A DNA stretch of 50,332 nucleotides. Source: Novosphingobium piscinae. GTDB taxonomy: Bacteria > Pseudomonadota > Alphaproteobacteria > Sphingomonadales > Sphingomonadaceae. The notes below the pieces were generated by a model. The model did no database searches, was not told the origin of the DNA, and saw only the letters and a program-made list of their open reading frames with translations. The DNA is taken from assembly GCF_014230355.1 (NCBI RefSeq), contig NZ_JACLAX010000019.1:1-50332 (forward strand), given 5' to 3'. Of the stretch, positions 30,889-39,848 are shown one piece after another; the first letter of the stretch is position 1, and the number at the start of each line of letters is the position of its first letter. The position numbers and the translations under genes were made by a program.

Positions 30889-32091
30889 TCAGGTCGGGGC
30901 GCGGGCGCTCCGCAGCAGCGCATAGCCGAGCAGCGCGGCCAGCAGCGAGCCCGCGACGATTCCCAGCTTGGCCGCCTCGATCTGTTCGGGCGCCCCGGGG
31001 AAAGCCAGGTTGGCGATGAACAGGCTCATCGTGAAACCGATCCCGCACAGCGCGGCAAGGCCCCACAGCTGGCGCAGGGTCGCGCCGGCAGGGCGCGGGG
31101 CGAACCCGGTGCGCTCGGCCAGGATGATCGCCCCGAACACGCCGATCTGCTTGCCCAGGAACAGCCCGCCCGCCACGGCCAGCGGCAGGGGTTCAAGCGC
31201 CTCGCCAAGCCCTCCGCCCAGCCCGACCCCGGCATTGGCGAAGCCGAACAGGGGGACGATGACATAGGCGTTCCACGGCGCCAGCCCGTGCTCGAGCCGC
31301 AGCAGCAGGCTGTCACCGTTCTCCTGGCTGGGCTGGAGGGGGATCGTGAAGGCGGCCAGCACCCCGGCGATGGTCGCGTGGATTCCGGAGTGGAGCACGG
31401 CGAACCACAGCCCCAGGCCGAGCACCGCATAGGCCGCCCAGTGCGGGAAGCGCCGCCGCCCCAGCCCGGCCATGGCCAGCCACAACACGGCGGCGAGGGC
31501 GAGCCAGCCGGTCGCGACCGCGGGGGTATAGGCGAGGGCGATGATCAGCACGGCGCCGAGATCGTCGACGATGGCGACGGTCAGCAGGAACAGGCGCAGC
31601 GACGGTGGTAGGCCGCGACCAACCAGTGCGAGGACCCCGACCGCGAAGGCTATGTCGGTGGCTGCTGGGATCGCCCAACCGCTGCTCAGGCTTGCTCCGG
31701 CTGGTCCCGACAGGCCGTGGGCCAAGGCAAGATAGACCAGCGCGGGGCAAGCCATGCCGGCCAAGGCGGCGAGCACCGGCAATCGCCGCCGCGACGGACT
31801 GGCCAGTTCGCCGTCGAGGACCTCACGTTTGATCTCCAGCCCTACGACGAAGAAGAACAGGGCCATCAGTCCGTCGTTGATCCACAGCTCGAGCGAGCCG
31901 AGGTGGGACAGCGGGGTCCAGGCCAGCGGGCCGTGGATCAGCCGGTGATAGCCCTCCTGCCCCGGCGAGTTGGCGAGGGCGATCGCCGCGCCCGCGGCCG
32001 CCATCAGCAGCAGCGCCGCGCCGGCCTCGCCATGGGCCAGGGCATTGAGGCGGGTGGCGAGCCGGGTGAAGGCATGGCGGCGCGGTGTCAT
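30889..32091 (-). CDS. nhaA: Na+/H+ antiporter NhaA
   Basis: 400 aa, about 12 membrane helices. The ion-binding site is intact: AIPAATDIAFAVGVLALVG (aspartate equivalent to D133) and VAIVDDLGAVLIIALAY (the DD pair equivalent to D163/D164). LWINDGLMALFFFVVGLEIKRE is the family signature. NhaA exports Na+ in exchange for H+ at alkaline pH. ATG 32091 gives the normal N-terminus. The upstream strip (32092-32187) is the most A/T-rich intergenic segment here and contains palindrome ACAATTGT (32135-32142), a possible NhaR-type or general promoter region shared with the divergent glycosyltransferase. Confidence 0.95.
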   Translation of the reverse strand: MTPRRHAFTRLATRLNALAHGEAGAALLLMAAAGAAIALANSPGQEGYHRLIHGPLAWTPLSHLGSLELWINDGLMALFFFVVGLEIKREVLDGELASPSRRRLPVLAALAGMACPALVYLALAHGLSGPAGASLSSGWAIPAATDIAFAVGVLALVGRGLPPSLRLFLLTVAIVDDLGAVLIIALAYTPAVATGWLALAAVLWLAMAGLGRRRFPHWAAYAVLGLGLWFAVLHSGIHATIAGVLAAFTIPLQPSQENGDSLLLRLEHGLAPWNAYVIVPLFGFANAGVGLGGGLGEALEPLPLAVAGGLFLGKQIGVFGAIILAERTGFAPRPAGATLRQLWGLAALCGIGFTMSLFIANLAFPGAPEQIEAAKLGIVAGSLLAALLGYALLRSARAPT

Positions 32092-32187
32092 GCCGGTCAC
32101 CCTGCGCCGGGCCGCGCCGGCTTTGCAACCTGGAACAATTGTAATAAGCCCGTTTACAGGGTTGCGCCGGGCTGCGGAGGTCAGGCG

Positions 32188-33618
32188 TTGGGGGCGGAAA
32201 CAGGCGCGGGGCTTGCATCGACCGGACTGGCGCTGCTCCATCATGAGCTGCTGCTCTTCGCCGGTTTCTGGTTGCTGCTGGGCCTGATCGACGATCTGTT
32301 GATCGACTGCCTCTGGCTGCTCCTGGTGGCCCGGGGCCGGGCGCAATCCCGCCGGTTGCCGGCAGGCTTTGCCGCGCGTCCGCTCCGCGGGCCGCTCGCC
32401 GTGCTGGTCCCGGCCTGGCAGGAGGCGGCCGTGATCGGCACCACGGTGCGTCACGCGCTGGCCGTCTGGCCGCACCCGGAGTTGCGGCTCTATGTCGGCT
32501 GCTATGCCAGCGATCCGGCGACCCGGCTGGCGGCCGAGCAGGCCGGCGATGGCGATCCGCGCCTGCGCGTCGTGACGGTTGCCCCCGCCGGGCCAACCAC
32601 CAAGGCGGACTGCCTCAACGGCCTTTACCGCGCGCTCGTCGCCGACGAGGCGGCCGGCGGCCAGCGGGTCCGGGCCGTGGTGCTCCATGATGCCGAGGAC
32701 ATGGTCCACCCCGCCGAACTCGCCGTGTTCGACGCGGCGCTGGCCGAGGCGGAGTTCGTCCAGCTCCCCGTTCGGGCCGAACCGCTGGAGGGCTCGCTGT
32801 GGGTGGCGGGGCACTATCTCGACGAGTTTGCCGAGGCCCATACCAAGGCGCTGGTGGTCCGCACGGCCTTGGGGGCCGCGCTGCCGGCGGCGGGCGTGGG
32901 CTGCGGCTTCAACCGCGACCTGCTTGATCGCCTGGCCCGGATCCGCGCGGCGGCGGGGCCGGCACCGGACAGAACCGGCGCCAGTGCCGGGCCCTTCGCG
33001 CCGGACTGTCTGACCGAGGATTACGAAATCGGCTGGCGGATCGCGCGGACCGGCGGGCGCGGCCGCTTTTTGCGGTTGCGCGACCATGCCGGCCAGCTGG
33101 TCGCGACCCGGGCCTGTTTCCCCGACCGGTTCGACCGCGCGGTCCGCCAGAAGACGCGCTGGACGCTCGGGATCTGTTACCAGGGGTGGGATCGCCTCGG
33201 CTGGTCGGGCGGGCTGGTCGATCGCTGGATGGCGCTGCGCGACCGGCGCGCGCCGATGGCGGCGGCGGTCCTGCTGGCGGCCTATGCCGCGCTGGGCTGC
33301 ACGGCCCTGCTGGCGCTGGCGGTCTCGCCGGCCGCGGCCCGCGCGGCGCTGATGCCGGACTGGGCCGGGCCGTTTGTCCTTGCCTGCGGGGCGGGGCTGG
33401 CGTGGCGGCTGGTCTGGCGCGGCCTGTTCGTGGCGCATGAATATGGCCCGGCCGAGGGATTGCGCGCGGTGCTGCGGGCACCGGTCAGCAACCTCGTGGC
33501 GATCGCTGCCGCGCACCGTGCCTTGCGGGTCTACCTGCAGAGCCTGCGCGGCCGACGCGTCCGCTGGGACAAGACCGGCCACCGCCATCATCCGGCGGCC
33601 CGGGGGCAGCCCCGATGA
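32188..33618 (+). CDS. NfrB-like membrane glycosyltransferase (GT2)
   Basis: 476 aa from TTG 32188, supported by GGAGG 7 nt upstream. N-terminal helix (LLLFAGFWLLLGLIDDLLID), GT2 catalytic domain with PAWQEAAVIG, VVLHDAEDMVHP (D-x-D-like acidic pair), LTEDYEIGWR (TED) and RQKTRWTLGI (QxxRW, processive type), then C-terminal membrane helices. The pattern resembles NfrB, the inner-membrane synthase of the N4-glycan receptor, but lacks its C-terminal MshEN/c-di-GMP domain. The gene ends in a 4-nt overlap with the next gene, so the two probably form one secretion unit. Confidence 0.82.
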   Translation: MGAETGAGLASTGLALLHHELLLFAGFWLLLGLIDDLLIDCLWLLLVARGRAQSRRLPAGFAARPLRGPLAVLVPAWQEAAVIGTTVRHALAVWPHPELRLYVGCYASDPATRLAAEQAGDGDPRLRVVTVAPAGPTTKADCLNGLYRALVADEAAGGQRVRAVVLHDAEDMVHPAELAVFDAALAEAEFVQLPVRAEPLEGSLWVAGHYLDEFAEAHTKALVVRTALGAALPAAGVGCGFNRDLLDRLARIRAAAGPAPDRTGASAGPFAPDCLTEDYEIGWRIARTGGRGRFLRLRDHAGQLVATRACFPDRFDRAVRQKTRWTLGICYQGWDRLGWSGGLVDRWMALRDRRAPMAAAVLLAAYAALGCTALLALAVSPAAARAALMPDWAGPFVLACGAGLAWRLVWRGLFVAHEYGPAEGLRAVLRAPVSNLVAIAAAHRALRVYLQSLRGRRVRWDKTGHRHHPAARGQPR

Positions 33619-34700
33619 GTCGCGGCGCGGCGCGCACCGGCCAGCCGGTCTGGACCCTGGCGACGATCCTGCTCGGCTGGGGGCTGGTGCGGATCGGCGC
33701 GCAGCTGGTGGGGGCGCCGGGCGTCCCGGTCGAGGCACCGCCGCTCGCCCGCGGGCGGCTCCCCCTGCGCGACATTGCGGCCGAAGGGGTGGCCGTCGCT
33801 TTCGCGGCGGGGCAGCCACGCAGGTTGGTGATCCCTGGCGGCGACGCGAAAGCGGACGCGGCAGAACCGGCGCCGACCGGTCCACCCCGCATTGTCCGGG
33901 TCGAGCTGGCCGGACCGCAGGCAGGGCTGCGCGCCGCCGGGGGCCCTGATGGGCCAGCGGCGACGGCGGTGGAGCCGCACGGCGCTCCACCCTCGGCGGC
34001 TCCGCCTGCGGGGCTACCGCACTTGGACCCGCCGGCGGGGCGCACCCGGTCCGGACTGCGGATCGCGGGCGATGGCTGGGTGCTGCTACGCGGTGCGAGC
34101 GCGGCCGGTGCGGTGGCGGGTCCGCGCTATGGCGCCAGCCAGGCCGGGGCGATCCTGCGGCTGCGGCCGGGAGGGGCGGTCGCAGCACGCGGTTTTGCCT
34201 ATCTGCGCGCCAGTGCGGCGCTGGAGCTGCCGGCGCAGGAGGCAGCCATGGGGCTGGGCTGGCGTCCGCTGCCCACGCTGGCGCTCGATCTCACCGCCGA
34301 ACTGCGGGTCGATGCCGGTGTCGGTGGCCAGCGGGTGCGGCCGGCCGTCGGGCTGGTCGGGCAGGTCCCGACGCGGCGGCTCGGGCGAGGGCTGCAGGCC
34401 TCCGCCTATGCCCAGGCCGGGTGGGTGGGTGGCCGCGAGGCCACGCCCTATGCCGATGTCCACGGCCTGATCGACGCTGACCTGGGCGCCGCCACCGGGC
34501 TGCCGCTGCGCGCTGGCGCGGGGGTCTGGGCGGCCGGGCAGCGCGGGGCGACCCGGCTCGATCTGGGGCCGACGCTGACCCTGCCGCTGCGGCTCGGTCC
34601 GGGGCTGCAGGGCCGCCTCCAGGCCGACTGGCGGCAGCGCGTGGCGGGGCAGGCGGCGCCAGGCTCCGGACCGGCACTGGTGCTGGCCGCCTCATTCTAG
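33615..34700 (+). CDS. Putative outer-membrane beta-barrel protein, NfrA C-terminal-like
   Basis: 361 aa. An N-terminal hydrophobic segment (about 13-33, TLATILLGWGLVRIGAQLVG) is followed by a Pro/Ala-rich linker and a C-terminal half of repeated amphipathic strands (GWRPLPTLALDLTAELRVDA, LQASAYAQAGWVGG, ADLGAATGLPLRAGAGVWAA, LQGRLQADWRQRVAG), ending in Phe as outer-membrane barrels do. The strand order recalls the NfrA C-terminal domain, but similarity is by eye only. It starts at ATGA within the NfrB-like gene, so translation is coupled. It may guide a glycan made by its neighbour through the outer membrane. Confidence 0.6.
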   Translation: MSRGAARTGQPVWTLATILLGWGLVRIGAQLVGAPGVPVEAPPLARGRLPLRDIAAEGVAVAFAAGQPRRLVIPGGDAKADAAEPAPTGPPRIVRVELAGPQAGLRAAGGPDGPAATAVEPHGAPPSAAPPAGLPHLDPPAGRTRSGLRIAGDGWVLLRGASAAGAVAGPRYGASQAGAILRLRPGGAVAARGFAYLRASAALELPAQEAAMGLGWRPLPTLALDLTAELRVDAGVGGQRVRPAVGLVGQVPTRRLGRGLQASAYAQAGWVGGREATPYADVHGLIDADLGAATGLPLRAGAGVWAAGQRGATRLDLGPTLTLPLRLGPGLQGRLQADWRQRVAGQAAPGSGPALVLAASF

Positions 34701-34785
34701 CCGCAGACCGGCAGGCCGGCGGGCCGGCCGGGCGGGGATTGGCGCTTTCCCCTCGGCGGGAGACGTTCTAGGCTGCCGGCGAACG

Positions 34786-35700
34786 ATGAACGTCTACCTT
34801 CCCATCGCCAACCTCGCGGTCAACGGCCTGGTCATCATCGCGCTGGGCGGGCTGACCGGATTGCTGTCGGGTATGTTCGGTGTGGGCGGGGGGTTCCTGA
34901 CCACGCCGCTGCTGATCTTCTACGGCGTGCCACCGACTGTCGCCGCCGCCTCGGCCGCCAGCCAGGTGACCGGGGCAAGCGTCTCCGGCGTCTTCGCGCA
35001 CAGCCGCCGTGGCGGGGTGGATTTCCTGATGGGCGGGGTGCTGGTGGCCGGAGGGGTGATCGGCACGGCGATCGGCGCGCTGCTCTTTCGTGTCCTCACC
35101 GCGCTGGGCCAGATCGATACCGTGATCAACGTGCTCTACGTGCTGCTGCTCGGTGGGATCGGCGGGTTCATGGCGCGCGATTCGATTCGCGAAATCCGGG
35201 CCCGCACCCGCGGCCAGCCGCTTGCCGCGCGCAAGCGGCGGCACCATCCGCTGGTCGCCAATCTGCCGCTGCGCTGGCGGTTCTACCGCTCGGGCCTCTA
35301 CATCTCGCCGCTCGCCCCGCTGCTGCTCGGCATGACCACCGGGGTGCTGACCATGCTGATGGGCATCGGCGGTGGCTTCGTGCTGGTCCCGGCCATGCTC
35401 TACATTCTCGGGATGAGCGCCAGCGTGGTGGTCGGCACCTCGCTGTTCCAGATCCTGTTCGTCACCATGGCGACGACGATGATGCACGCCCTGACCACCA
35501 AGGCGGTGGACATCGTCCTGGCCGTGCTCTTGCTGCTTGGCTCAGTCACCGGGGCCCAGCTTGGGGCGCGGATCGCCCAGCGCGTCCAGCCCGAACGGCT
35601 GCGGCTGGTGCTGGCCGGGATCGTCCTGGTCGTCGCGCTGCGCATGGCGCTGGGGCTGACTTATCGCCCCGACGCGATCTACACCCTGGCCCCGCTCTAG
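34786..35700 (+). CDS. TauE/SafE-family sulfite/anion exporter
   Basis: 304 aa with two repeats of membrane helices. Both halves show the family glycine pattern: GLTGLLSGMFGVGGGFLTTP and LTMLMGIGGGFVLVPAML. The GVGGG and GIGGG motifs are hallmarks of TauE/SafE, which move sulfoacetate, sulfite or related anions, usually outward. A TCTAGG (34767-34772) 13 nt before the ATG acts as likely -10 with a short leader. It is followed by the PF09608 gene 3 nt downstream, a conserved pair. Confidence 0.92.
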   Translation: MNVYLPIANLAVNGLVIIALGGLTGLLSGMFGVGGGFLTTPLLIFYGVPPTVAAASAASQVTGASVSGVFAHSRRGGVDFLMGGVLVAGGVIGTAIGALLFRVLTALGQIDTVINVLYVLLLGGIGGFMARDSIREIRARTRGQPLAARKRRHHPLVANLPLRWRFYRSGLYISPLAPLLLGMTTGVLTMLMGIGGGFVLVPAMLYILGMSASVVVGTSLFQILFVTMATTMMHALTTKAVDIVLAVLLLLGSVTGAQLGARIAQRVQPERLRLVLAGIVLVVALRMALGLTYRPDAIYTLAPL

Positions 35701-35703
35701 CCG

Positions 35704-36459
35704 ATGCTGCGCGCGCTCCTTGCCCTGGTCTGCCTCGTCCTGCTCGGCGGCGCCCGCGATCCGATCCTCGTCCCCGAGGTGTCGCAGCACGAGGTGCAGG
35801 TTCGGCAGGGCTTCACCGGGACCGAACTGCTGCTCTACGGCGCGATCCTCGATCCGCAGGGGACCCGGGCCGGGCGCGACTATGACATCGTCGTGGTGCT
35901 CAAGGGACCGACCCAGTCGATCACGCTGCGCGAAAAGCAGAGGTATGCCGGGATCTGGGTCAACGCCGCGAGCGCGCGGTTCCGCTCGGCCCCCTCGTTC
36001 TACGCCGTCGCCTCGTCGCGCCCGCTTGACCGGATCGTCGATCCGCGCACCGCGGCCATTTACGAGCTCGGGCTGCCGTTCCTGCAGCTCTCGCCGATCG
36101 GCAGTTTCCAGACCGAGGAGCAGATCCGCTTCGCCGCGGGGCTGGTCCAGCTGATGACCAACCAGAAGCTCTACCAGGAGGACCCGACCGGGGTGACCGT
36201 GAACGAGCAGGTGCTCTACCAGGCGCGGATCAAGCTGCCGTCCAACGTCCAGACCGGGACCTATACTGCCGAGACCTTCGCGGTGACCCGCGGCGCGGTG
36301 GTCGCCTCGGCGATCGCCCGGGTCGAGGTCAAGAAGCGCGGGTTCGAGCGTCTTGTCGCCGAGTTCGCCCAACACTCGGCTTTCCTCTACGGCCTGCTCG
36401 CCGTGGCCGTCTCGGTGGCGATGGGCTGGATCGCCGGTCGCCTGCTGACCCCCGGATGA
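35704..36459 (+). CDS. PF09608 (TIGR02186) membrane-associated protein
   Basis: 251 aa. Signal peptide MLRALLALVCLVLLGGA, an extracytoplasmic domain (DPILVPEVSQHEVQVRQGFT, TELLLYGAILDP, RDYDIVVVLKGPTQSITLR) and a C-terminal membrane helix (HSAFLYGLLAVAVSVAMGWI). This is the TIGR02186 family, seen almost only next to TauE/SafE genes in alphaproteobacteria. The likely job is as a periplasmic accessory to that exporter. It starts 3 nt after the tauE stop, so both share the promoter at 34767. Confidence 0.88.
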   Translation: MLRALLALVCLVLLGGARDPILVPEVSQHEVQVRQGFTGTELLLYGAILDPQGTRAGRDYDIVVVLKGPTQSITLREKQRYAGIWVNAASARFRSAPSFYAVASSRPLDRIVDPRTAAIYELGLPFLQLSPIGSFQTEEQIRFAAGLVQLMTNQKLYQEDPTGVTVNEQVLYQARIKLPSNVQTGTYTAETFAVTRGAVVASAIARVEVKKRGFERLVAEFAQHSAFLYGLLAVAVSVAMGWIAGRLLTPG

Positions 36460-36552
36460 TCGCCCGGGCGACTGCGCGGGACATCTTTGCCTGACGTTAA
36501 CCCTCCCGCCCGTAGGTTTGCGGCCGTGACGACAGCAACCAGCGGCGGACGC

Positions 36553-38247
36553 ATGACCAACATGAGCATGAGCGGGTTCGATCAGGCCCATCCCGCAACC
36601 GGGGCCGATGTGCCCGCAGGCTTCCGGGTCGAGGGGCGCCACGGCAATGCCGCCGAACCGATCGGGGTGGTGCTCGATATCGCCGGCTCGTCGTCGCTGG
36701 TCGCGTTCGACCTGCAGCGCCTGCAGGAGTGCGGCGAGGACGAGGATCCCTCGATCGCGCTGGCCGGCCAGGTCGGCAGCGCGATCAAGATCCGCGTCGG
36801 GCGCGGCTGGCTGCTCGCTAGCGTGCGGACCCAGCGGCAGGATCCCAAGTCCGGCAGCGGCGTGCTCGCCAACATCGACTTCCTCGGCGAGGGCGACGAG
36901 GAGAAGCTGACCGGGCGGATCCACGGCTTCCGCCGCGGCGTGACGCGCTTCCCGATCCCCAGCGCGCTGGTCTATCCCGCCAGCAGCAGCGACCTGCGCC
37001 AGATCTACGCCAGCGACGGCCGCTCGGCGATCCAGATCGGCACCGTCTTCCCCACCCGCGACATCCGCGCCGGCGTCTACATCGACGCGCTGCTTGGCAA
37101 GCACTTCGCCCTGCTCGGCTCGACCGGCACCGGCAAGTCGACCAGCGCTGCGCTGATCCTGCACCGCATTTGCGAAATGGCGCCGCAGGGCCACGTGGTC
37201 ATGATCGACCCGCACGGCGAATATGCCTCGGCCTTCCGCAATACCGGGGTGATCTTCGACACCACCAACCTGCAGCTGCCCTACTGGCTGATGAATTTCG
37301 AGGAGCACTGCGAGGTGCTGCTGACCTCGCACGGCACCGACCGTGCGGTCGATGCCGACATCCTCGCCAAGTGCCTGCTCCAGGCGCGGATGAAGAGCCG
37401 CCTCGCCGAGGGCCTCGGCAAGGTCACGGTCGACAGCCCGATCCCCTATCTCCTCTCCGACCTGGCCGCGATCCTCCAGAACGAGGCGGGCAAGCTCGAC
37501 AAGAGCACCAGCTCGGTCCCCTACATGCGGCTCAAGAGCAAGCTCGACGAGCTCAAGGGCGACCCGCGCTACCAGTTCATGTTCTCCGGCGTGCTGGTGG
37601 GTGACACCATGGCCGACTTCATCGGCAAGATCTTCCGCCTCCCGGCGATGGGCAAGCCGATTTCGATCGTCGACGTCTCGGGCGTGCCCTCGGAGGTGAC
37701 CTCGACCGTGGTTGCCGTGCTCGGCCGCCTGATCTTCGACTTCGCGATCTGGGCCCGCGACGAGGAGACCCGGCCGGTCCTGCTGGTCTGCGAGGAGGCG
37801 CACCGTTACGTCCCCAGCGAGCGCAACGCCGACGGCTCGTCGGTCGGGCGCGTGCTCTCGCGGATCGCCAAGGAAGGCCGCAAGTACGGGGTCAGCCTGG
37901 GGCTGATCACGCAGCGCCCCTCCGATCTGGCCGAAGGCGTGCTGTCGCAGTGCGGCACGATCATCGCGATGCGCCTCAACAACGAGCGCGACCAGGCCTT
38001 CGTCCGCGCCGCCATGCCGGAAGGCGCCAAGGGCTTCCTGGATTCCATCCCGGCGCTGCGCAACCGCGAGTGCATCATCTCGGGCGAGGGCGTCTCGATC
38101 CCGGTGCGCGTCTCGTTCGACGAGCTCGAGGAGGTCCGCCGGCCGGCCTCGGCCGATCCCTCGATCACCGAGCTGTGGAGCAACTCCGGCGGCGAGGAGG
38201 ACATGGTCCTGCGCACCGTGATGCGCTGGCGCGCCCAGGGCCGCTAG
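36553..38247 (+). CDS. HerA-like DUF87 ATPase
   Basis: 564 aa. Walker A G189-S-T-G-T-G-K-S196 in LLGSTGTGKST, an acidic Walker B in VLLVCEEAHRYVP, and LGLITQRPSDLAEGVLSQC near the sensor region; these are shared by HerA/FtsK-like DUF87 helicases. An N-terminal beta-barrel-like domain (IGVVLDIAGSSSLVAFDL, GSAIKIRVGRG) precedes the motor, as in HerA. HerA partners with the nuclease NurA in archaea; no NurA is near. It may act in DNA repair or defence. ATG 36553 is chosen over upstream codons because it lacks a conflicting signal. The gene ends within an inverted-repeat element. Confidence 0.85.
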   Translation: MTNMSMSGFDQAHPATGADVPAGFRVEGRHGNAAEPIGVVLDIAGSSSLVAFDLQRLQECGEDEDPSIALAGQVGSAIKIRVGRGWLLASVRTQRQDPKSGSGVLANIDFLGEGDEEKLTGRIHGFRRGVTRFPIPSALVYPASSSDLRQIYASDGRSAIQIGTVFPTRDIRAGVYIDALLGKHFALLGSTGTGKSTSAALILHRICEMAPQGHVVMIDPHGEYASAFRNTGVIFDTTNLQLPYWLMNFEEHCEVLLTSHGTDRAVDADILAKCLLQARMKSRLAEGLGKVTVDSPIPYLLSDLAAILQNEAGKLDKSTSSVPYMRLKSKLDELKGDPRYQFMFSGVLVGDTMADFIGKIFRLPAMGKPISIVDVSGVPSEVTSTVVAVLGRLIFDFAIWARDEETRPVLLVCEEAHRYVPSERNADGSSVGRVLSRIAKEGRKYGVSLGLITQRPSDLAEGVLSQCGTIIAMRLNNERDQAFVRAAMPEGAKGFLDSIPALRNRECIISGEGVSIPVRVSFDELEEVRRPASADPSITELWSNSGGEEDMVLRTVMRWRAQGR

Positions 38248-38350
38248 AGCGTCTACCAACCAGATGGAACCATCGGGTGACCCGGAAAACGCGGCGAAAC
38301 CAAAGTCCGGAGTGATCCGTCCGGTGTTGTCGGTACGGATTTCGCTCTAG
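38244..38350. repeat. 107-bp element with terminal inverted repeats
   Basis: Bounded by CTAGAGCG (38244-38251) and CGCTCTAG (38343-38350). Inside, ACCAGATGG (38259-38267) and CCATCGGGT (38270-38278) pair with one mismatch, and ATCCGT (38315-38320) pairs with ACGGAT (38335-38340). It supplies the stop codon of the HerA-like gene and lies in the gap before the MATE stop. I recall elements with AACCAGATGGAACCATC in alphaproteobacterial genomes, so it may be a dispersed repeat; no second copy is in the window. Confidence 0.6.
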
Positions 38351-38357
38351 ACCGGGC

Positions 38358-39848
38358 TCACCCCCGGCCTGCCGCGGCCGGTGCCGCCCCGGGGTAGATC
38401 CCGGTGCGGTTCTTGCGCCAGCCGCCGCGGGTATAGGCCAGCACGGTCAGCCCCAGCGCCACGGCCGAGCTGGCCGGATAGGACCACCACAGCGCCTCGC
38501 TGCCGATCAGGTGATAGACGCTGAAATAGAACCCCATCCGCGCCGGGTAGAAGGCGATAAACAGGATCACCAGCGGCAGCATGACCGCGCCATAGGCGCG
38601 CATGGTCCCGGTCATCACCATCATCACCCCCGACAGCATGAACGACCAGGTGCAGATCAGCTGGATGTGCCGGGCGATCGGGATGGCCGGGCTGTCGTGC
38701 CCAAGGAACAGGGCGAGCAGCGGCCGGTCGAAGCCGACGATCAGCACGGCCAGCACCCCGGTCATGATGAGGTTGGCGGCCACGCCATAGAGGGTCACCG
38801 CGGCCGCGCGGCGATGATCGTCCGCGCCGATCGACTGGGCGACCATCGCGCTGACCGCCGAGCCGATCGCGAAGGCCGGCATCTGGAGGTAGTTCCACAG
38901 CTGCATCGAGGCGCCATAGGCGGCGGTAGTGTCGAGCCCCTCGCGGTTGACCAGTCCGACCATGACCAGCTGCGCCGCCGCGATCAGCAGCATCTGCGCG
39001 CCCATCGGCAGGCCCTTGGTGACGATGTAGCCAAGTTCGCTGGCGACCGGCCGGAGATAGGCCAGCTCGGCTCCGCGCAGGCGCAGCGGCAGGTCCTTGC
39101 GGTAGAGCACCACCACCAGCAGCACGACCCCGGCGAGGTTGGCGATCGCGGTGGACAGTGCCGATCCGGCGATGCCCAGCGGCGGGATCGGGCCGATCCC
39201 GCGGATCAGCAGCGGATTGAACGCGATGTCGATCACCACGGTCAGGATCATTGCATAGAGCGGGGTGCGCGCATCGCCGGCACCGCGCAGCCCCATCGAC
39301 AGCATCATGGTGAGCGTGCCGAACGGCAGCGAGAGGAAGATCACCCGCAGGTAGGCGTCGGCCTCGGCCATGCTGGCGCCCGGGGTCGCCATCAGCCGCA
39401 GCAGCTGGGGCGAGGCGAACCAGCCGGCGATCGCCACGGCCAGCGAAAGCAGGGTGCAGAAGCCGGTCCCGGCCCCGAAGGTGCGCCGCGCCGCATCGAT
39501 GTTGCGCGCGCCGTAGTGCTGGCCGACCTTGACCGTGGTGGCCATGCCGAAACCGAACACCGCGGAGAACAGCAGGAAGGTGATGACGTTGGCATTGGCC
39601 GTGGCGGCCAGCGCGCTTTCGCCGATCAGCCGCCCGACCCACACCGCGTTGACCGAGCCGTTCAGCGTCTGCAGCACGTTGGACAGGAGTGTCGGGATCG
39701 AGAACAGCAGCAGCGTGCGCAGGATCGGACCCTGCGTCAGGTCGCCGCGACGGGCGGCACCCGGCTGGCTGGCTCCGGGCTGGCTGGCTCCGGGCTGGCT
39801 GGCGCCTGACTGGGCGGCGGCCCCCGGGTCGGACGTGGCGTCGGTCAT
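38358..39848 (-). CDS. MATE-family efflux transporter
   Basis: 496 aa, 12 membrane helices in two MatE repeats. Family landmarks include TLLLFSIPTLLSNVLQTL, SVNAVWVGRLIGESALAA, GMATTVKVGQHYGARN, and in the second half PMGAQMLLIAAAQLVMVGLV with GAVMLPLVILFIAF. Such proteins export drugs or metabolites against Na+ or H+. The N-terminus carries a five-residue repeat GASQP three times (nucleotides 39763-39807) and a hydrophilic extension unusual for MATE. Start overlaps the queE stop by 4 nt, so it is expressed from queE. Confidence 0.92.
   Translation of the reverse strand: MTDATSDPGAAAQSGASQPGASQPGASQPGAARRGDLTQGPILRTLLLFSIPTLLSNVLQTLNGSVNAVWVGRLIGESALAATANANVITFLLFSAVFGFGMATTVKVGQHYGARNIDAARRTFGAGTGFCTLLSLAVAIAGWFASPQLLRLMATPGASMAEADAYLRVIFLSLPFGTLTMMLSMGLRGAGDARTPLYAMILTVVIDIAFNPLLIRGIGPIPPLGIAGSALSTAIANLAGVVLLVVVLYRKDLPLRLRGAELAYLRPVASELGYIVTKGLPMGAQMLLIAAAQLVMVGLVNREGLDTTAAYGASMQLWNYLQMPAFAIGSAVSAMVAQSIGADDHRRAAAVTLYGVAANLIMTGVLAVLIVGFDRPLLALFLGHDSPAIPIARHIQLICTWSFMLSGVMMVMTGTMRAYGAVMLPLVILFIAFYPARMGFYFSVYHLIGSEALWWSYPASSAVALGLTVLAYTRGGWRKNRTGIYPGAAPAAAGRG
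39763..39807. repeat. 15-bp tandem repeat in the MATE N-terminus
   Basis: Unit GGCTGGCTGGCTCCG on the plus strand at 39763-39777, 39778-39792 and a diverged copy to 39807. It encodes GASQP repeats in frame, so copy-number change would lengthen or shorten the tail without frameshift. Confidence 0.85.

Noticed and set aside
30889..34188. Extension of nhaA to over 1000 residues at its N-terminus
   Set aside because: The extension is antisense to the glycosyltransferase pair; NhaA has its normal start at 32091.
36497..36502. TTAACC upstream of the HerA-like gene as a CtrA site
   Set aside because: Followed by CT rather than AT and without a second half at proper spacing; a six-base match is expected by chance. 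The same holds for TTAACCCT near 9564.
39763..39807. Possible phase-variation switch in the MATE gene
   Set aside because: The unit is 15 bp, so copy-number change keeps the frame; an on/off switch would need a unit not divisible by three.
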